A stretch of 64,000 nt of DNA from contig NZ_JACJOX010000041.1 of the NCBI RefSeq assembly GCF_014695775.1, positions 25,893 through 89,892 on the forward strand, in the 5' to 3' direction. Shown one piece after another: positions 16,957 through 25,589 of the stretch. The notes under the pieces were generated by a model. That model was not told the DNA's origin. It made no database searches and was given only the letters and a program-made list of their open reading frames with translations. A program made the translations under genes and the position numbers. The DNA is from Leptolyngbya sp. FACHB-60 (lineage in GTDB: Bacteria > Cyanobacteriota > Cyanobacteriia > Phormidesmidales > Phormidesmidaceae). Positions within the stretch are counted from its first letter, which is position 1, and every line of letters begins with the position of its first letter.

Positions 16957-17988
16957 GTGGGAATTAGAGTAGACAACGTTTCAAAGCGGTTTGGGGATTT
17001 TCAGGCCCTTGAGCCCATCACCCTGGATATTAAGAGCGGTTCTTTGGTGGCCCTGCTGGGGCCGTCGGGCTCGGGTAAGTCGACCCTGCTGCGGGTGATT
17101 GCCGGTTTAGAAAAGGCCGACACCGGCAGAATTTATATTTCGGCCCAAGATGCCACCCACAAAACGGTGCAGGCTCGCCAGGTGGGTTTTGTGTTTCAGC
17201 ACTACGCGCTGTTTAAGCACCTCACTGTGCGCAGAAACGTGGCCTTTGCCCTAGAGCTACAAAAGTGGCCTCAAGAACGCATTAAAAATCGGGTCGATAC
17301 CCTGCTCGACCTGGTGCAGCTAGATGGGTTAGGCGATCGCTACCCATCCCAGCTCTCGGGCGGTCAGCGGCAGCGGGTGGCACTGGCGCGAGCCCTCGCC
17401 GTTGAGCCTCAGGTGCTGCTGCTCGACGAGCCCTTTGGTGCCCTCGATGCCAAGGTGCGCAAAGACTTGCGCGACTGGCTGCGCCGCCTCCACAACGATG
17501 TGCATGTCACCACTGTCTTCGTCACCCACGACCAGGAAGAAGCGATGGAAATTGCCGATGAAATCGTGGTGATGAGCCAGGGACGGGTCGAGCAGGTGGG
17601 CTCCCCCGCTGAGGTCTATGAGAACCCGGCCACGCCTTTTGTGATGAGCTTCATTGGCGCAGTCAACGTGCTCTCCCCTGACAACACCTGGAAGTCGCTT
17701 CACCGCGACGCCCCCACTCACGGGGAGGTGTTTCTGCGCCCCCACGACATTGAAATCTTCACCGAACATCGGGACGGCAGCGTTGCCGCCACGGTGAACC
17801 ATATCATTCACCTAGGCTGGACGATTCGCATTGAACTTACCCTCGAAAATGGCCATCCGATTACTGCCCACATTAATCGGGAGCAGTACCGCGACTTGGG
17901 CATTGATGAGGGGCAAACCGTTTATCTGCGGGCCAAGCTGATTCGCAGCTTTGCCCCTGCGTCGGACTATGCGCCATCGGCGGCTTAA
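16957..17988 (+). CDS. cysA: sulfate/thiosulfate ABC transporter ATPase
   Basis: Energises the sulfate importer. 343 residues from a GTG at 16957. Walker A GPSGSGKST at 35-43, signature LSGGQRQRVALARAL from 133, Walker B LLLDEPFGALD with Asp157, switch FVTHDQEEAM; the C-terminal third is the TOBE-like regulatory domain (FLRPHDIEI). I chose the GTG at 16957, preceded by GGGAA at 6 nt, because CysA proteins start with GIRVDNVSKRFG; the longer frame from 16801 adds 52 unrelated residues. Divergent from sbpA, yet sure to serve the same permease. Confidence 0.94.
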   Translation: MGIRVDNVSKRFGDFQALEPITLDIKSGSLVALLGPSGSGKSTLLRVIAGLEKADTGRIYISAQDATHKTVQARQVGFVFQHYALFKHLTVRRNVAFALELQKWPQERIKNRVDTLLDLVQLDGLGDRYPSQLSGGQRQRVALARALAVEPQVLLLDEPFGALDAKVRKDLRDWLRRLHNDVHVTTVFVTHDQEEAMEIADEIVVMSQGRVEQVGSPAEVYENPATPFVMSFIGAVNVLSPDNTWKSLHRDAPTHGEVFLRPHDIEIFTEHRDGSVAATVNHIIHLGWTIRIELTLENGHPITAHINREQYRDLGIDEGQTVYLRAKLIRSFAPASDYAPSAA

Positions 17989-18185
17989 CACCGCAAAGGC
18001 GGATTCGATGGGGAGTTAGAGCCGGGAGACGTCGAAATTCACTCGTTTGGTTGGCAGGTTAAACGGATTAAACGGTTGAACCTGCTAACGTTTTAGTGCG
18101 CATCCTAGCCATTGATATAGAGGTTTAGCCCGTTTAGCCCAGCGGGGTGCCAACCGAGGAGCCTCAATATAATGTCATAGTGGTT

Positions 18186-18207
18186 TTGGCCCCAAGCCGG
18201 GGGCCAA
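18186..18207 (+). promoter_or_regulatory. hairpin in the lgt leader
   Basis: TTGGCCCC (18186-18193) pairs perfectly with GGGGCCAA (18200-18207) around a 6-nt loop, ending 22 nt before the lgt start. It could be the terminator-like end of upstream transcription or a translation-control hairpin. No T-run follows. Confidence 0.4.
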
Positions 18208-18229
18208 GACGTAAGTAGGTAGGCGGGCA

Positions 18230-19093
18230 ATGGGGTTAGCAGGTATAGAACTGGGGCTGGCAGTCAACGGATTGGCGCAGCTGGCGTCGCCGGGGCCAAT
18301 TATTTTTCAGCTAGGGCCGTTGGCCATTCGCTGGTATGGGCTACTGATTGCGATCGCCCTGGCTTTGGGCATTACCCTAGCTCAGCGGTTAGCTCAGCGG
18401 CGTGGGCTTGACCCCGAGGCGGTTGCCGACCTGTCGATCTGGCTGGTGCTGGGGGCCTTGCCCGCAGCCCGTCTCTACTACGTCGCCTTTGAGTGGGATC
18501 GCTACGCTGACAATCCGTTGAGTGCCTTCGCCATCTGGCAGGGGGGCATTGCCATTCACGGGGCAATCTTGGGCGGTATGCTGGCGGCGCTGTTGTTTGC
18601 CCGCCTCAATCGACTGTCGTTTTGGGCACTGGCGGATGTGGTGGCCCCAGCTCTGGTGCTGGGCCAAGCTATTGGTCGCTGGGGAAATTTCTTTAACTCC
18701 GAAGCCTTTGGCGGCCCCACCAACCTGCCCTGGCGAATTTACATTCCCCCCGCCCAGCGCCCCCCCGGTCTGGAAACTGTTGAGTACTATCACCCCACCT
18801 TTCTCTACGAATCGCTGTGGAATTTGGGGGTGTTTGCCCTGGTGATGTGGCTGTTTTTCTGGGGTCTGCGCCATCCCAATCGGCTAAAGACAGGCACGCT
18901 CTTTTTGGTCTACTTCGCCACCTACAGCCTGGGTCGTCTGTGGATTGAAGGTCTGCGCCTTGACAGCCTGATGCTGGGACCACTGCGGATTGCCCAGGTG
19001 GTGAGCCTCACCGGCATAGCGCTGGGGATTGTTGGGCTGCTGTGGTTGTATGTGGGGCGGCGATCGCTACCGGATGTGGCCAAAGGCAGCTAA
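18230..19093 (+). CDS. lgt: prolipoprotein diacylglyceryl transferase
   Basis: Attaches diacylglycerol from phosphatidylglycerol to the lipobox cysteine of prolipoproteins such as SbpA; acts in the cytoplasmic membrane. 287 residues and about seven membrane segments. The Lgt signature GRWGNFFNSEAFG begins at residue 149, with HGAILGGM (IHGAI) earlier, and YHPTFLYESLWN and SLGRLWIEGLRLDSL later, holding the conserved His, Glu and Arg. ATG at 18230 following a weak Shine-Dalgarno; the extra N-terminal MGLAGIELGLAVNG may not be needed. Confidence 0.95.
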   Translation: MGLAGIELGLAVNGLAQLASPGPIIFQLGPLAIRWYGLLIAIALALGITLAQRLAQRRGLDPEAVADLSIWLVLGALPAARLYYVAFEWDRYADNPLSAFAIWQGGIAIHGAILGGMLAALLFARLNRLSFWALADVVAPALVLGQAIGRWGNFFNSEAFGGPTNLPWRIYIPPAQRPPGLETVEYYHPTFLYESLWNLGVFALVMWLFFWGLRHPNRLKTGTLFLVYFATYSLGRLWIEGLRLDSLMLGPLRIAQVVSLTGIALGIVGLLWLYVGRRSLPDVAKGS

Positions 19094-19211
19094 GCCCTAA
19101 TCGAGATCGGGTAGGGGCCTGAGAAAAATGTCTTGGGCAGGCACCAGCGTGCGCAGGTTGAGGCTCCAGCCTGCCACCGTGCGCGTCCTAATTCGCTACC
19201 GAATTGACCAG

Positions 19212-19252
19212 CAAAAAATGCCCTGGAAATTTCAGCAAGATTTCCAGGGCAT
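19212..19252 (-). terminator. intrinsic terminator with 13-bp stem and T-run
   Basis: ATGCCCTGGAAAT (19218-19230) and ATTTCCAGGGCAT (19240-19252) are exact complements with a 9-nt loop. On the minus strand the stem is followed by TTTTTTG, so this is a textbook Rho-independent terminator for the leftward gene 19288-19854. It may also stop rightward lgt transcripts. Confidence 0.85.
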
Positions 19253-19287
19253 ATCAAGCGAAGTGACCATTGACTCCCAGTAGCGAA

Positions 19288-19854
19288 CTACTGTTGGGGA
19301 GGATTGCCCTCGGAACCGCAGTTGCCGGGGCCGCCGCCTCTTCTCATGTTGCTGCGTAGGGCCTCTTGGAGATCGGTTTCGCTGACGCCCAGCTCCGCGG
19401 CAGCAGCAGCTAGATCAGGACGAGCGGGCGGTTCAGCGGGCAGGCCCAAGGCTTCTTTCAAGGTGGCTTCACTGACGCCCAGCTGCGTGGCGGCGGTGGC
19501 CAGTCTTTGACCGCGATCGCCATCCCTACCGCTTCGCAGGGCTTCCTGTAGCTCAGTTTCGCTAACGCCCAGCTCAGTGGCGGCGGTGGCCAGGTCAGGA
19601 CGCGGCGGTGGCTCGGCGGGCAGGCCCAGGGCTTCTTTCAGGGCGGCTTCACTAACGCCCAGCTCGGCGGCAGCGTTGGCAAGCCCTTCACCGTGACCTC
19701 GGCCTCGACCTTCGGGTCGCTGGGCGGGCTCGGTGGGGGTAGCTTCGGGTTGAGGGGGTTGACTCTGGGTGGTTTGGCTAAAGGCGGCCAGACCCAGGCC
19801 ACCCACTAGGGCAGCGGCCAGGCCAGCAGTCAGCAGTGAACGATGAATTACCAT
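19288..19854 (-). CDS. periplasmic protein of four LGVSE repeats
   Basis: A 188-residue exported protein of unknown function. Signal peptide at residues 1-26 (TAGLAAALVGGLGLAAFSQ), a Pro/Gln/Glu-rich linker, a G-R-G-R-G-H-G patch, then four repeats of exactly 30 residues at 58-87, 88-117, 118-147 and 148-177. Each has the helix pair core LA-x-AA-x-x-LGVSE-x-x-L-x-EAL; repeats 1 and 3 continue GLPAEPP-x-RPD, 2 and 4 continue with a basic Arg/Gly segment, so the protein is an ABAB doubling of a 60-residue unit. Divergent from a response regulator-kinase pair across 130 bp; a target or sensor accessory of that pair is plausible. Confidence 0.75.
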   Translation of the reverse strand: MVIHRSLLTAGLAAALVGGLGLAAFSQTTQSQPPQPEATPTEPAQRPEGRGRGHGEGLANAAAELGVSEAALKEALGLPAEPPPRPDLATAATELGVSETELQEALRSGRDGDRGQRLATAATQLGVSEATLKEALGLPAEPPARPDLAAAAAELGVSETDLQEALRSNMRRGGGPGNCGSEGNPPQQ

Positions 19855-19984
19855 GGATGATTTGCTCCGGTGGTTTAGGGTTGACGATTTCTATTAAGCC
19901 TGGGCACTATGGCAAAACCATGGCCGCCAAATTACAGCTTTGTCATTTTTGCGGCTCCCTGGCGGTGCTAGGTTGTGAGCACCT

Positions 19985-20683
19985 ATGAATGTTTTATTAG
20001 TCGAAGACGAGGCCAAAATTGCCAGTTTTGTCGCCCAGGGGCTGCAAGAACAGGGCTTTGTGGTTGACACCTGCCCCAACGGCACCGAAGGCTACGCCTT
20101 AGCCACCGATCGCACCTACGACGTGGTGCTGCTCGACATCATGGTGCCAGGGATGGATGGGCTGGCCATTCTCAAGGCGCTGCGAGGGGCGGGCTACGCC
20201 GTGCCGGTAATTTTAATTACCGCCCGCAACGAGCTAGACGATCGCCTGGCCGGGCTCAACCTGGGGGCTGACGACTACATCGCCAAGCCCTTCTACGTCG
20301 AAGAACTAGTGGCCCGCATGCACGCGGTGGTGCGGCGCAGCAGCGGCGAACGGCAGAACTTTTTGGCCGCCGGCCCCCTGCGCCTCGATCGCATCACCCG
20401 CGAAGTCACCTGCGGCGGGCAGCAGGTCGAGCTGACGGCGAGGGAGTTTAACCTGCTGGAATATTTGATGCGATCGCCTGGCCGAGTGCTGACCCGCACC
20501 CAAATTTTGGAGCATGTCTGGGGCTACGACTTTAACCCCAGTACCAATGTCGTCGATGTGGCTATCCAGCGGCTGCGCAAAAAGCTCGATCCGCTAGATG
20601 CGGCCCAGTGGATCGAGAGCGTGCGAGGGGTGGGCTACCGTTTTCGCCCACCAGAAGAGCCTCCTCGAGGGGAACGCCCGTGA
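19985..20683 (+). CDS. OmpR family response regulator
   Basis: A 232-residue DNA-binding response regulator. The receiver domain carries the acidic pair in VEDEA, the phosphoacceptor Asp51 in LLDIMVPGMDG and the Lys in IAKPF; the C-terminal winged helix runs from about residue 125, with ELTAREFNLLEYLMRSPGRVLTRTQILEHVWGYDF and VDVAIQRLRKKL. Its TGA overlaps the GTG of the kinase gene (GTGA at 20680-20683), so the two are one translational unit. Similar pairs control metal, envelope or antibiotic responses; the signal cannot be told from sequence. Confidence 0.93.
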   Translation: MNVLLVEDEAKIASFVAQGLQEQGFVVDTCPNGTEGYALATDRTYDVVLLDIMVPGMDGLAILKALRGAGYAVPVILITARNELDDRLAGLNLGADDYIAKPFYVEELVARMHAVVRRSSGERQNFLAAGPLRLDRITREVTCGGQQVELTAREFNLLEYLMRSPGRVLTRTQILEHVWGYDFNPSTNVVDVAIQRLRKKLDPLDAAQWIESVRGVGYRFRPPEEPPRGERP

Positions 20684-22089
20684 CGCGATCGCCACTCCTC
20701 AAGCTTTCCCTGCGGCTGCGGCTGGCGCTGTGGTCTGCTGCCCTGGCCGGGGGAGCACTGCTGGGGTTTGCTCTGCTGTCGAGCTGGTTGATCTACCAGG
20801 CTAGACTCGATAGCCTCGACGCCCGGTTAGAGCGCACCGCTCCCCTGGGCCGTCCGGGCGATCGCGGTGGCTTGCCGCCCGGCGATCGCAGTGGATTTCC
20901 CAACCCAGAACCGGCCCTGGCCCAAGACCTGGGCCTACCCGCCGATGCCGAGGTGGGGTTTTTGCTGGTGGGCCGCACGGGGGAAGTGGTTTATCGATCG
21001 CCCCAATGGCCCAGTGCCATAACCCAAGTTTCCCCCGTGCCCAGCCCTACTCAGGGGCGTCGGGGGCCGCGTCGATTGATGACGGTGCGAACTCCCAATG
21101 GGCCTTGGCGAGTGGTGGTGCGGGCTACGCCCGTGGGACAGTTGGCGATCGCCGCCAACCTCAACGCTCTCCGCCAGGAAATGGCCACCCTGCGACGCAT
21201 CTACGCCCTGACCATTCCCGGCCTACTGCTGGTGATTGGGGGCGGAGCCTGGGCGATCGCGGGCCAGGCGCTGCGACCCGTGCGCCAGCTCAGCCAGGGC
21301 ATTGGCCAGGTGACGGCCCAGGGGCTACACCAGCGGGTGCCCGCTGACCCTGACCCCGAATTTGCGCCGCTAATTTCCGCCTTCAACGCCATGCTAGAGC
21401 GGCTAGAGCGCAGCTTTCAGCAGGCCTCTCGCTTCAGCGGCGATGCTGCCCATGAACTAAAGACGCCCCTCACCATTCTTCAGGGTGAGCTAGAGCGGGC
21501 CATTCAGCAGGTCGAAACCGGCTCGGCGGCCCAGCAAACCCTCAGCCAGCTGCTTGACCAGGTGCGCCACCTGAGCGGCATTGTGCGCAAGTTGCTACTG
21601 CTGTCGCTGGCTGACGCCGGGCAGATGAGCATTCAGCGCCAGCCGGTTGATTTCAGTGCCCTGGTGCAAGATCAGCTGGAGGATCTCTCGCTACTGGCCC
21701 CCGAGCTGACGGTGACGGCTGAGGTTGAGTCGGAGCTGAGGGTAATGGGCGATCGCGACCTGCTGGCCCAACTGATCCAAAACCTGATCACCAACGCCGC
21801 TAAATACAACCTGCCTCAAGGCTGGGTACGAGTCCAAGCTTGCCACGCCCAGTCCCAAGTGCAGCTCACGCTGACTAACGCTACCGCGCCTCTCACCGCC
21901 GCCGAAGCCAGTCGCCTGTTCGATCGCTTCTATCGCGGCGACCCCGCCCGTGCCCGCCAAACCGAAGGGCTTGGCCTGGGCCTCAGCCTAGCCCGCGAGA
22001 TCGCCCGCGCCCACGGCGGCGATCTGGTGCTGGCTCCCCGCCCTGCCGGTGAGGCGTGCTTTAGCTTGCATCTGCCTCTGACCCTTTAA
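20680..22089 (+). CDS. sensor histidine kinase of the EnvZ/CusS type
   Basis: Membrane sensor kinase of 469 residues, partner of the preceding regulator. First membrane segment at about 15-37, a periplasmic loop of about 120 residues rich in Pro, Gly and Arg (containing several GDRGG/GDRSG motifs), second segment near 175-195, HAMP (LRPVRQLSQGIGQV), HisKA with His258 in DAAHELKTPL, then N-box LIQNLITNAAKYN and the GLGLSLAREIARAHGG ATP-lid. The GTG start at 20680 overlaps the regulator stop and has GAGGGGAA at a good distance; the ORF start at 20608 lies inside the regulator gene. Confidence 0.92.
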   Translation: MTRSPLLKLSLRLRLALWSAALAGGALLGFALLSSWLIYQARLDSLDARLERTAPLGRPGDRGGLPPGDRSGFPNPEPALAQDLGLPADAEVGFLLVGRTGEVVYRSPQWPSAITQVSPVPSPTQGRRGPRRLMTVRTPNGPWRVVVRATPVGQLAIAANLNALRQEMATLRRIYALTIPGLLLVIGGGAWAIAGQALRPVRQLSQGIGQVTAQGLHQRVPADPDPEFAPLISAFNAMLERLERSFQQASRFSGDAAHELKTPLTILQGELERAIQQVETGSAAQQTLSQLLDQVRHLSGIVRKLLLLSLADAGQMSIQRQPVDFSALVQDQLEDLSLLAPELTVTAEVESELRVMGDRDLLAQLIQNLITNAAKYNLPQGWVRVQACHAQSQVQLTLTNATAPLTAAEASRLFDRFYRGDPARARQTEGLGLGLSLAREIARAHGGDLVLAPRPAGEACFSLHLPLTL

Positions 22090-22112
22090 TAATTGAGAGA
22101 TACAGGCTTTAG

Positions 22113-22182
22113 ACAAGGAGTATAGGGTCTAAGGTTTACGGTATAAATCTGCCTTGAACCCTTATACCCTACACCCTGCCCC
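22113..22182. repeat. imperfect palindromic repeat after the kinase gene
   Basis: The segment from AAGGAGTATAGGGT through ACCCTTATACCCT folds back on itself with one bulge; it lies just past the kinase stop, in the 293-bp gap before the TPM gene. It may serve as a terminator or be a dispersed intergenic repeat. The remainder of the gap is AT-rich and probably holds the TPM promoter; a 71-codon minus-strand frame there has no support. Confidence 0.4.
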
Positions 22183-22382
22183 CTCTAAATTAGGCCTAGC
22201 GCCGTCCGATACAGGTAGCTAGGTACCCTTGTTCTAAGGACAGAGAAATATTAGAGTTGTGTAAACAACTGTTAACAAAGGTATAGTCTAAATTAAGGAA
22301 AATACTCACACGTGGCTTTATTTTGGGCCAGCGGTGGGTCGCCTTCGTCGTTGTCAGTTTCATGTTCTTACGGCAAGCCAGT

Positions 22383-23174
22383 ATGAGACACGTGCTAAAC
22401 ATTTTGGTCATTTGTGTAGTAAGCCTCTGCGCCTGGCTGCCGATGGCACCGGCTTGGGCCTACGACAACCCAGAACTCTTGCCCGATAACCAGACCGCCA
22501 TCATCGATCTGGCCAAGTCGCTCAGCGCCCGCCAAGAAGAGAATCTCGACTCTCAGCTCAACGACTTTGAAACCGAAACCGGCTGGAAGCTGCGGGTGCT
22601 GACCCAGTATGACCAAACCCCAGGCCGCGCAGTAAAAGACTTTTGGGGCCTCGACGATCACAGCATCATGCTGGTGGCCGACCCGCGCGGCGGCAACCTG
22701 CTCAACTTCAGCGTGGGCGATGCCGTCTACGACCTGCTGCCCCGCACCTTTTGGATTGAGCTGCAAACCCGCTACGGCAACCAGTTCTTTGTGCGCGAAA
22801 ATGGCGAAGACAACTCCATTCTCAGCGCCCTTGAATCAATTCAGGGCTGTCTGCGTCAGGGGGGCTGCAACGTGGTGCCCGGTTTGCCTCAAGAGCAGTG
22901 GGTGCTGACGCTGATTACCTCCATCGTCGGCGGCGTGATCTGTGGATTTGCGGCCCATCCCCGCAAGTCCGATCAGATTTTTGCCTGGCAGTGGGTGCTG
23001 ATTTTCTCGCCCCTGTGGGGGATTCTGTTCTTTGCCTTTGGCATTGGCCCTGTAGTAACCCGCACCAGTGACTGGCTGCCCCTAACGCGTAACGTCGCCG
23101 GTTTTTTGATTGGCGCTTTAGTGGCCTTCCTGACGCCAATTCTCGGCAATCAAGCCCCCAATTCTGAGACTTAA
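22383..23174 (+). CDS. TPM domain protein, TLP18.3/Psb32-like
   Basis: A 263-residue protein with a signal peptide (LNILVICVVSLCAWLPMAPAWA, cleaved near residue 28), a TPM domain at about 30-165, and two C-terminal hydrophobic segments (VLTLITSIVGGVICGFAAH and LIFSPLWGILFFAFGIG). NPELLPDNQTAIIDLAKSL, GWKLRVLTQYDQTPGRAVKDFWGLDD and MLVADPRGGNLLNF match the cyanobacterial and plant family that takes part in photosystem II repair (TLP18.3, Psb32). The start is set at the ATG before the signal peptide; the TTG at 22323 adds 20 residues without purpose. A terminator follows. Confidence 0.82.
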   Translation: MRHVLNILVICVVSLCAWLPMAPAWAYDNPELLPDNQTAIIDLAKSLSARQEENLDSQLNDFETETGWKLRVLTQYDQTPGRAVKDFWGLDDHSIMLVADPRGGNLLNFSVGDAVYDLLPRTFWIELQTRYGNQFFVRENGEDNSILSALESIQGCLRQGGCNVVPGLPQEQWVLTLITSIVGGVICGFAAHPRKSDQIFAWQWVLIFSPLWGILFFAFGIGPVVTRTSDWLPLTRNVAGFLIGALVAFLTPILGNQAPNSET

Positions 23175-23211
23175 TGGTCGGGAATCCTGTTTAAGCGGCA
23201 CAGGTGAAGAA

Positions 23212-23251
23212 AGTGGGCATCGTTCGTTTGAACGATGCCCACTCTGTTTTT
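23212..23251 (+). terminator. intrinsic terminator, 14-bp stem
   Basis: AGTGGGCATCGTTC (23212-23225) and GAACGATGCCCACT (23230-23243) are exact complements with a GTTT loop, followed by CTGTTTTT. Classic Rho-independent terminator for the TPM gene, 38 bp after its stop. Confidence 0.9.
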
Positions 23252-23264
23252 GAGGGGGGAGCTA

Positions 23265-23376
23265 GAGCGAAAGAACGAAAAACGAAAATGGAAGAGCAAA
23301 AAATGAAAAGAATGCCCAGCGGGTTTGAATTCTGGCACTTTAGCTTGTTCTAATCTGGAATCGGCCTGCTGTATAG
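23265..23376. repeat. dispersed intergenic repeat, copy A
   Basis: About 110 bp beginning GAGCGAAAGAACGAAAA, with a core GCCCAGCGGGTTTGAATTCT and ending near CTGCTGTATAG. A related sequence lies at 31099-31206. Both copies are A-rich at one end and sit in intergenic DNA beside leftward genes. Similarity was found by eye. Confidence 0.55.
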
Positions 23377-23417
23377 CGATCGCCCGTTCAGTCAAGACAT
23401 TTTGGACAACTTTTTGG

Positions 23418-25589
23418 CTATACCGTCTGGGCGGTCATAACGGCGTTGACCGTCGCTAGCAGTTGCCGAGGGTCAATGGGTTTGCTGACGCAGTCGTTGG
23501 CCCCGGCTCTAAGGGCTTGCTCTGTTTGCTCAGGGTTGTCTAGATCGACTAGGGCCAAAATTTTTGGCCCTGGGGAGCCTGAGCTCCGGCGTAGGGTGGC
23601 AATGATGTCGCTGCCATCGGCGCTGGCTAGACTGAGGCTAGTAATCATTGCGGCGGGCTGAAGCAACTCCACCTGGTCGAGCACTCGCGATCCGTCCACA
23701 ATCCAGATTACCTGGTAGCCAGCGGCGGTAAGCATGTCACAGATGACGCTGGCGGTTTCTTCATTGTCTTCGACCAGCACAATGCGCCCCACGATGGGTT
23801 CGGCGGTGAGCGGTGGCTCGGTTACGAGGGGTTCAGTCAGTCGCTGGAGAGGAATTCTGACGGTAAAAATAGAGCCCTTGCCGACCTCTGAGCTCACTTT
23901 AATAGAGCCGCCGTGGAGCTCGACTAGCTGCTTGGTGAGCGCTAGACCCAAGCCTGTACCTGGGTGCTCTCGCTGGAGCACGTTTTCAAGCTGCTGAAAC
24001 TTTTCAAACAGCAGGGATTGGGCGGAGGACGAAATGCCAATGCCCGTGTCTTGAATCTGAAAGACAGCGTCGTTTTGCTCGCGCCGCACGCGCAGAACAA
24101 CTTTGCCGCCAGCATCGGTAAATTTGACAGCATTGCTGAGCAGATTAGCGAGAATTTGCCGCACCCGTCGGGGGTCGGCTAAGAAGGTGTCTTGACCGCT
24201 GGGCAGCTTGAGGTCGAGGGCGATGTCGATATCGTTCTGGGCGGCCTCGGTGCGAAAGGCATCGACGCTCTGGCGACACAGGGACGTGAGGGAAAACTGA
24301 CGTACTTCTAATGCGGTGCGCCCGGCCTCAATTTTTGACACATCGAGAATGTCGTTGATGACGCGCAGCAGATGCTCGCCGCTGGTTTGAATGGTGGAGA
24401 GGTAGTCGCGCTGGCGGGGGGTGAGATCGCCCAACGACCAGCGCAGCAGGGTAGCCGACATGCCAATGATGTAGGTGAGGGGGGTGCGCAGCTCGTGGCT
24501 CATGGTGGCCAAAAACTCGGTTTTGGCTCGGTTGGCGGCTTCGGCGGCCACCAGTGCATCGCGCAGGTCTTGGGTGCGTTCGACGACGCAAACCTCTAGG
24601 TTTTGGGTTTGCTGCTGGAGCTGGTGGTAGAGCTGGGCCTGGTTAATGGCGATCGCCAGGTGTTCGGCAATGTGCTGCAAAAACTCGGTTTCCCAGGATT
24701 GCCACTGACGCAGGTAGTCGCACTGATGCACAATCAGCAGCCCCCAAAGCTGCTGCCCCACCAAAATGGGAGTCACAGCCTTTGACTTCACCTGCATCTG
24801 CATTAGAAAAGTTTCCATGCAGGGGGCATGGGGGTAGGCTTGGGCCACATCGTCGATAGCGAGGGGGCGACCGTGGCGGTAGCGGCGCTCCTGATGGGGG
24901 TAGTTGGGGTGGTCGTGAAAGCAGAGGTCTTCGGTGTAGTTGAGCACCGAGGCGAAGCGATCGCTCGATCGCGACTCGTAGGTGATGTAGCCAATCGGAC
25001 CTGGCCCACTGAAGTAGGCTGGAGCAGCGCTATCCATGGGCTTAACGGGGGTGCCCGGCACCTGGTCGAACTGGTAGATCAGCAGCCGATCGGCTTGAAG
25101 AAACTGGCGCACCTCGGCCACGGTGGTTTCTAAAATCTCGCCCAGCTCCAGGCTGCCCTGAATTTTGGTAATCACCTGGTTGAGCAGCAGGCGACGCTCT
25201 CGCTGTCGATTGATGACGATTTGAGCCGGCACCTCGGCACAGGCCTGAAGCCAGGCCAGCATAAACTGGCTGAGGGCGCTGAGGCTAGTAGTAGAGACGG
25301 GTCGGTCCAAGCCCTGCTGGGCCAAAAATGCCTCTACGTCAGCCGCTTCGGCGGTGAGGCCGACCACGACGCGATCGTCATCCTGAGGGCGGGCCGTTAC
25401 GACCACCGCCAGCTCGGGCCCCTCTAGGCACCAAAAACTACCGTCGTTAGGAGTGTCGGCGGGTAGGTTAGCCTCGGTGAGCAGGGTCAGCTGATACTGC
25501 TGGCAGTACTGACGCAAAAACTGCCCCAGCAAAACTAGAGCAGCTTTGGGCATGACCTGTTCAGTGCCACGGTTTATAAAGTCAGGCAT
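23418..25589 (-). CDS. GAF-containing hybrid sensor histidine kinase with degenerate receiver
   Basis: A cytoplasmic 723-residue kinase. Order: N-terminal region (1-140) of unknown fold, a bilin-type GAF domain (about 148-316), HisKA with His365 in MSHELRTPL, HATPase with LLSNAVKF, DTGIGI and GTGLGLALTK, and a C-terminal receiver-like domain. The GAF domain holds DLCF (Cys223) and PCMETF (Cys257), spaced and placed like the two cysteines of DXCF cyanobacteriochromes, although the usual His after the second Cys is Met. The receiver keeps VEDNEE and the KP lysine but has Ser where the phosphoacceptor Asp should be (MITSLSL), so it probably is not phosphorylated. Monocistronic. Confidence 0.88.
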   Translation of the reverse strand: MPDFINRGTEQVMPKAALVLLGQFLRQYCQQYQLTLLTEANLPADTPNDGSFWCLEGPELAVVVTARPQDDDRVVVGLTAEAADVEAFLAQQGLDRPVSTTSLSALSQFMLAWLQACAEVPAQIVINRQRERRLLLNQVITKIQGSLELGEILETTVAEVRQFLQADRLLIYQFDQVPGTPVKPMDSAAPAYFSGPGPIGYITYESRSSDRFASVLNYTEDLCFHDHPNYPHQERRYRHGRPLAIDDVAQAYPHAPCMETFLMQMQVKSKAVTPILVGQQLWGLLIVHQCDYLRQWQSWETEFLQHIAEHLAIAINQAQLYHQLQQQTQNLEVCVVERTQDLRDALVAAEAANRAKTEFLATMSHELRTPLTYIIGMSATLLRWSLGDLTPRQRDYLSTIQTSGEHLLRVINDILDVSKIEAGRTALEVRQFSLTSLCRQSVDAFRTEAAQNDIDIALDLKLPSGQDTFLADPRRVRQILANLLSNAVKFTDAGGKVVLRVRREQNDAVFQIQDTGIGISSSAQSLLFEKFQQLENVLQREHPGTGLGLALTKQLVELHGGSIKVSSEVGKGSIFTVRIPLQRLTEPLVTEPPLTAEPIVGRIVLVEDNEETASVICDMLTAAGYQVIWIVDGSRVLDQVELLQPAAMITSLSLASADGSDIIATLRRSSGSPGPKILALVDLDNPEQTEQALRAGANDCVSKPIDPRQLLATVNAVMTAQTV

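Noticed and set aside
22196..22411. 71-codon minus-strand frame before the TPM gene
   Set aside because: No ribosome site or family pattern, and it overlaps the signal-peptide coding start of the TPM gene.
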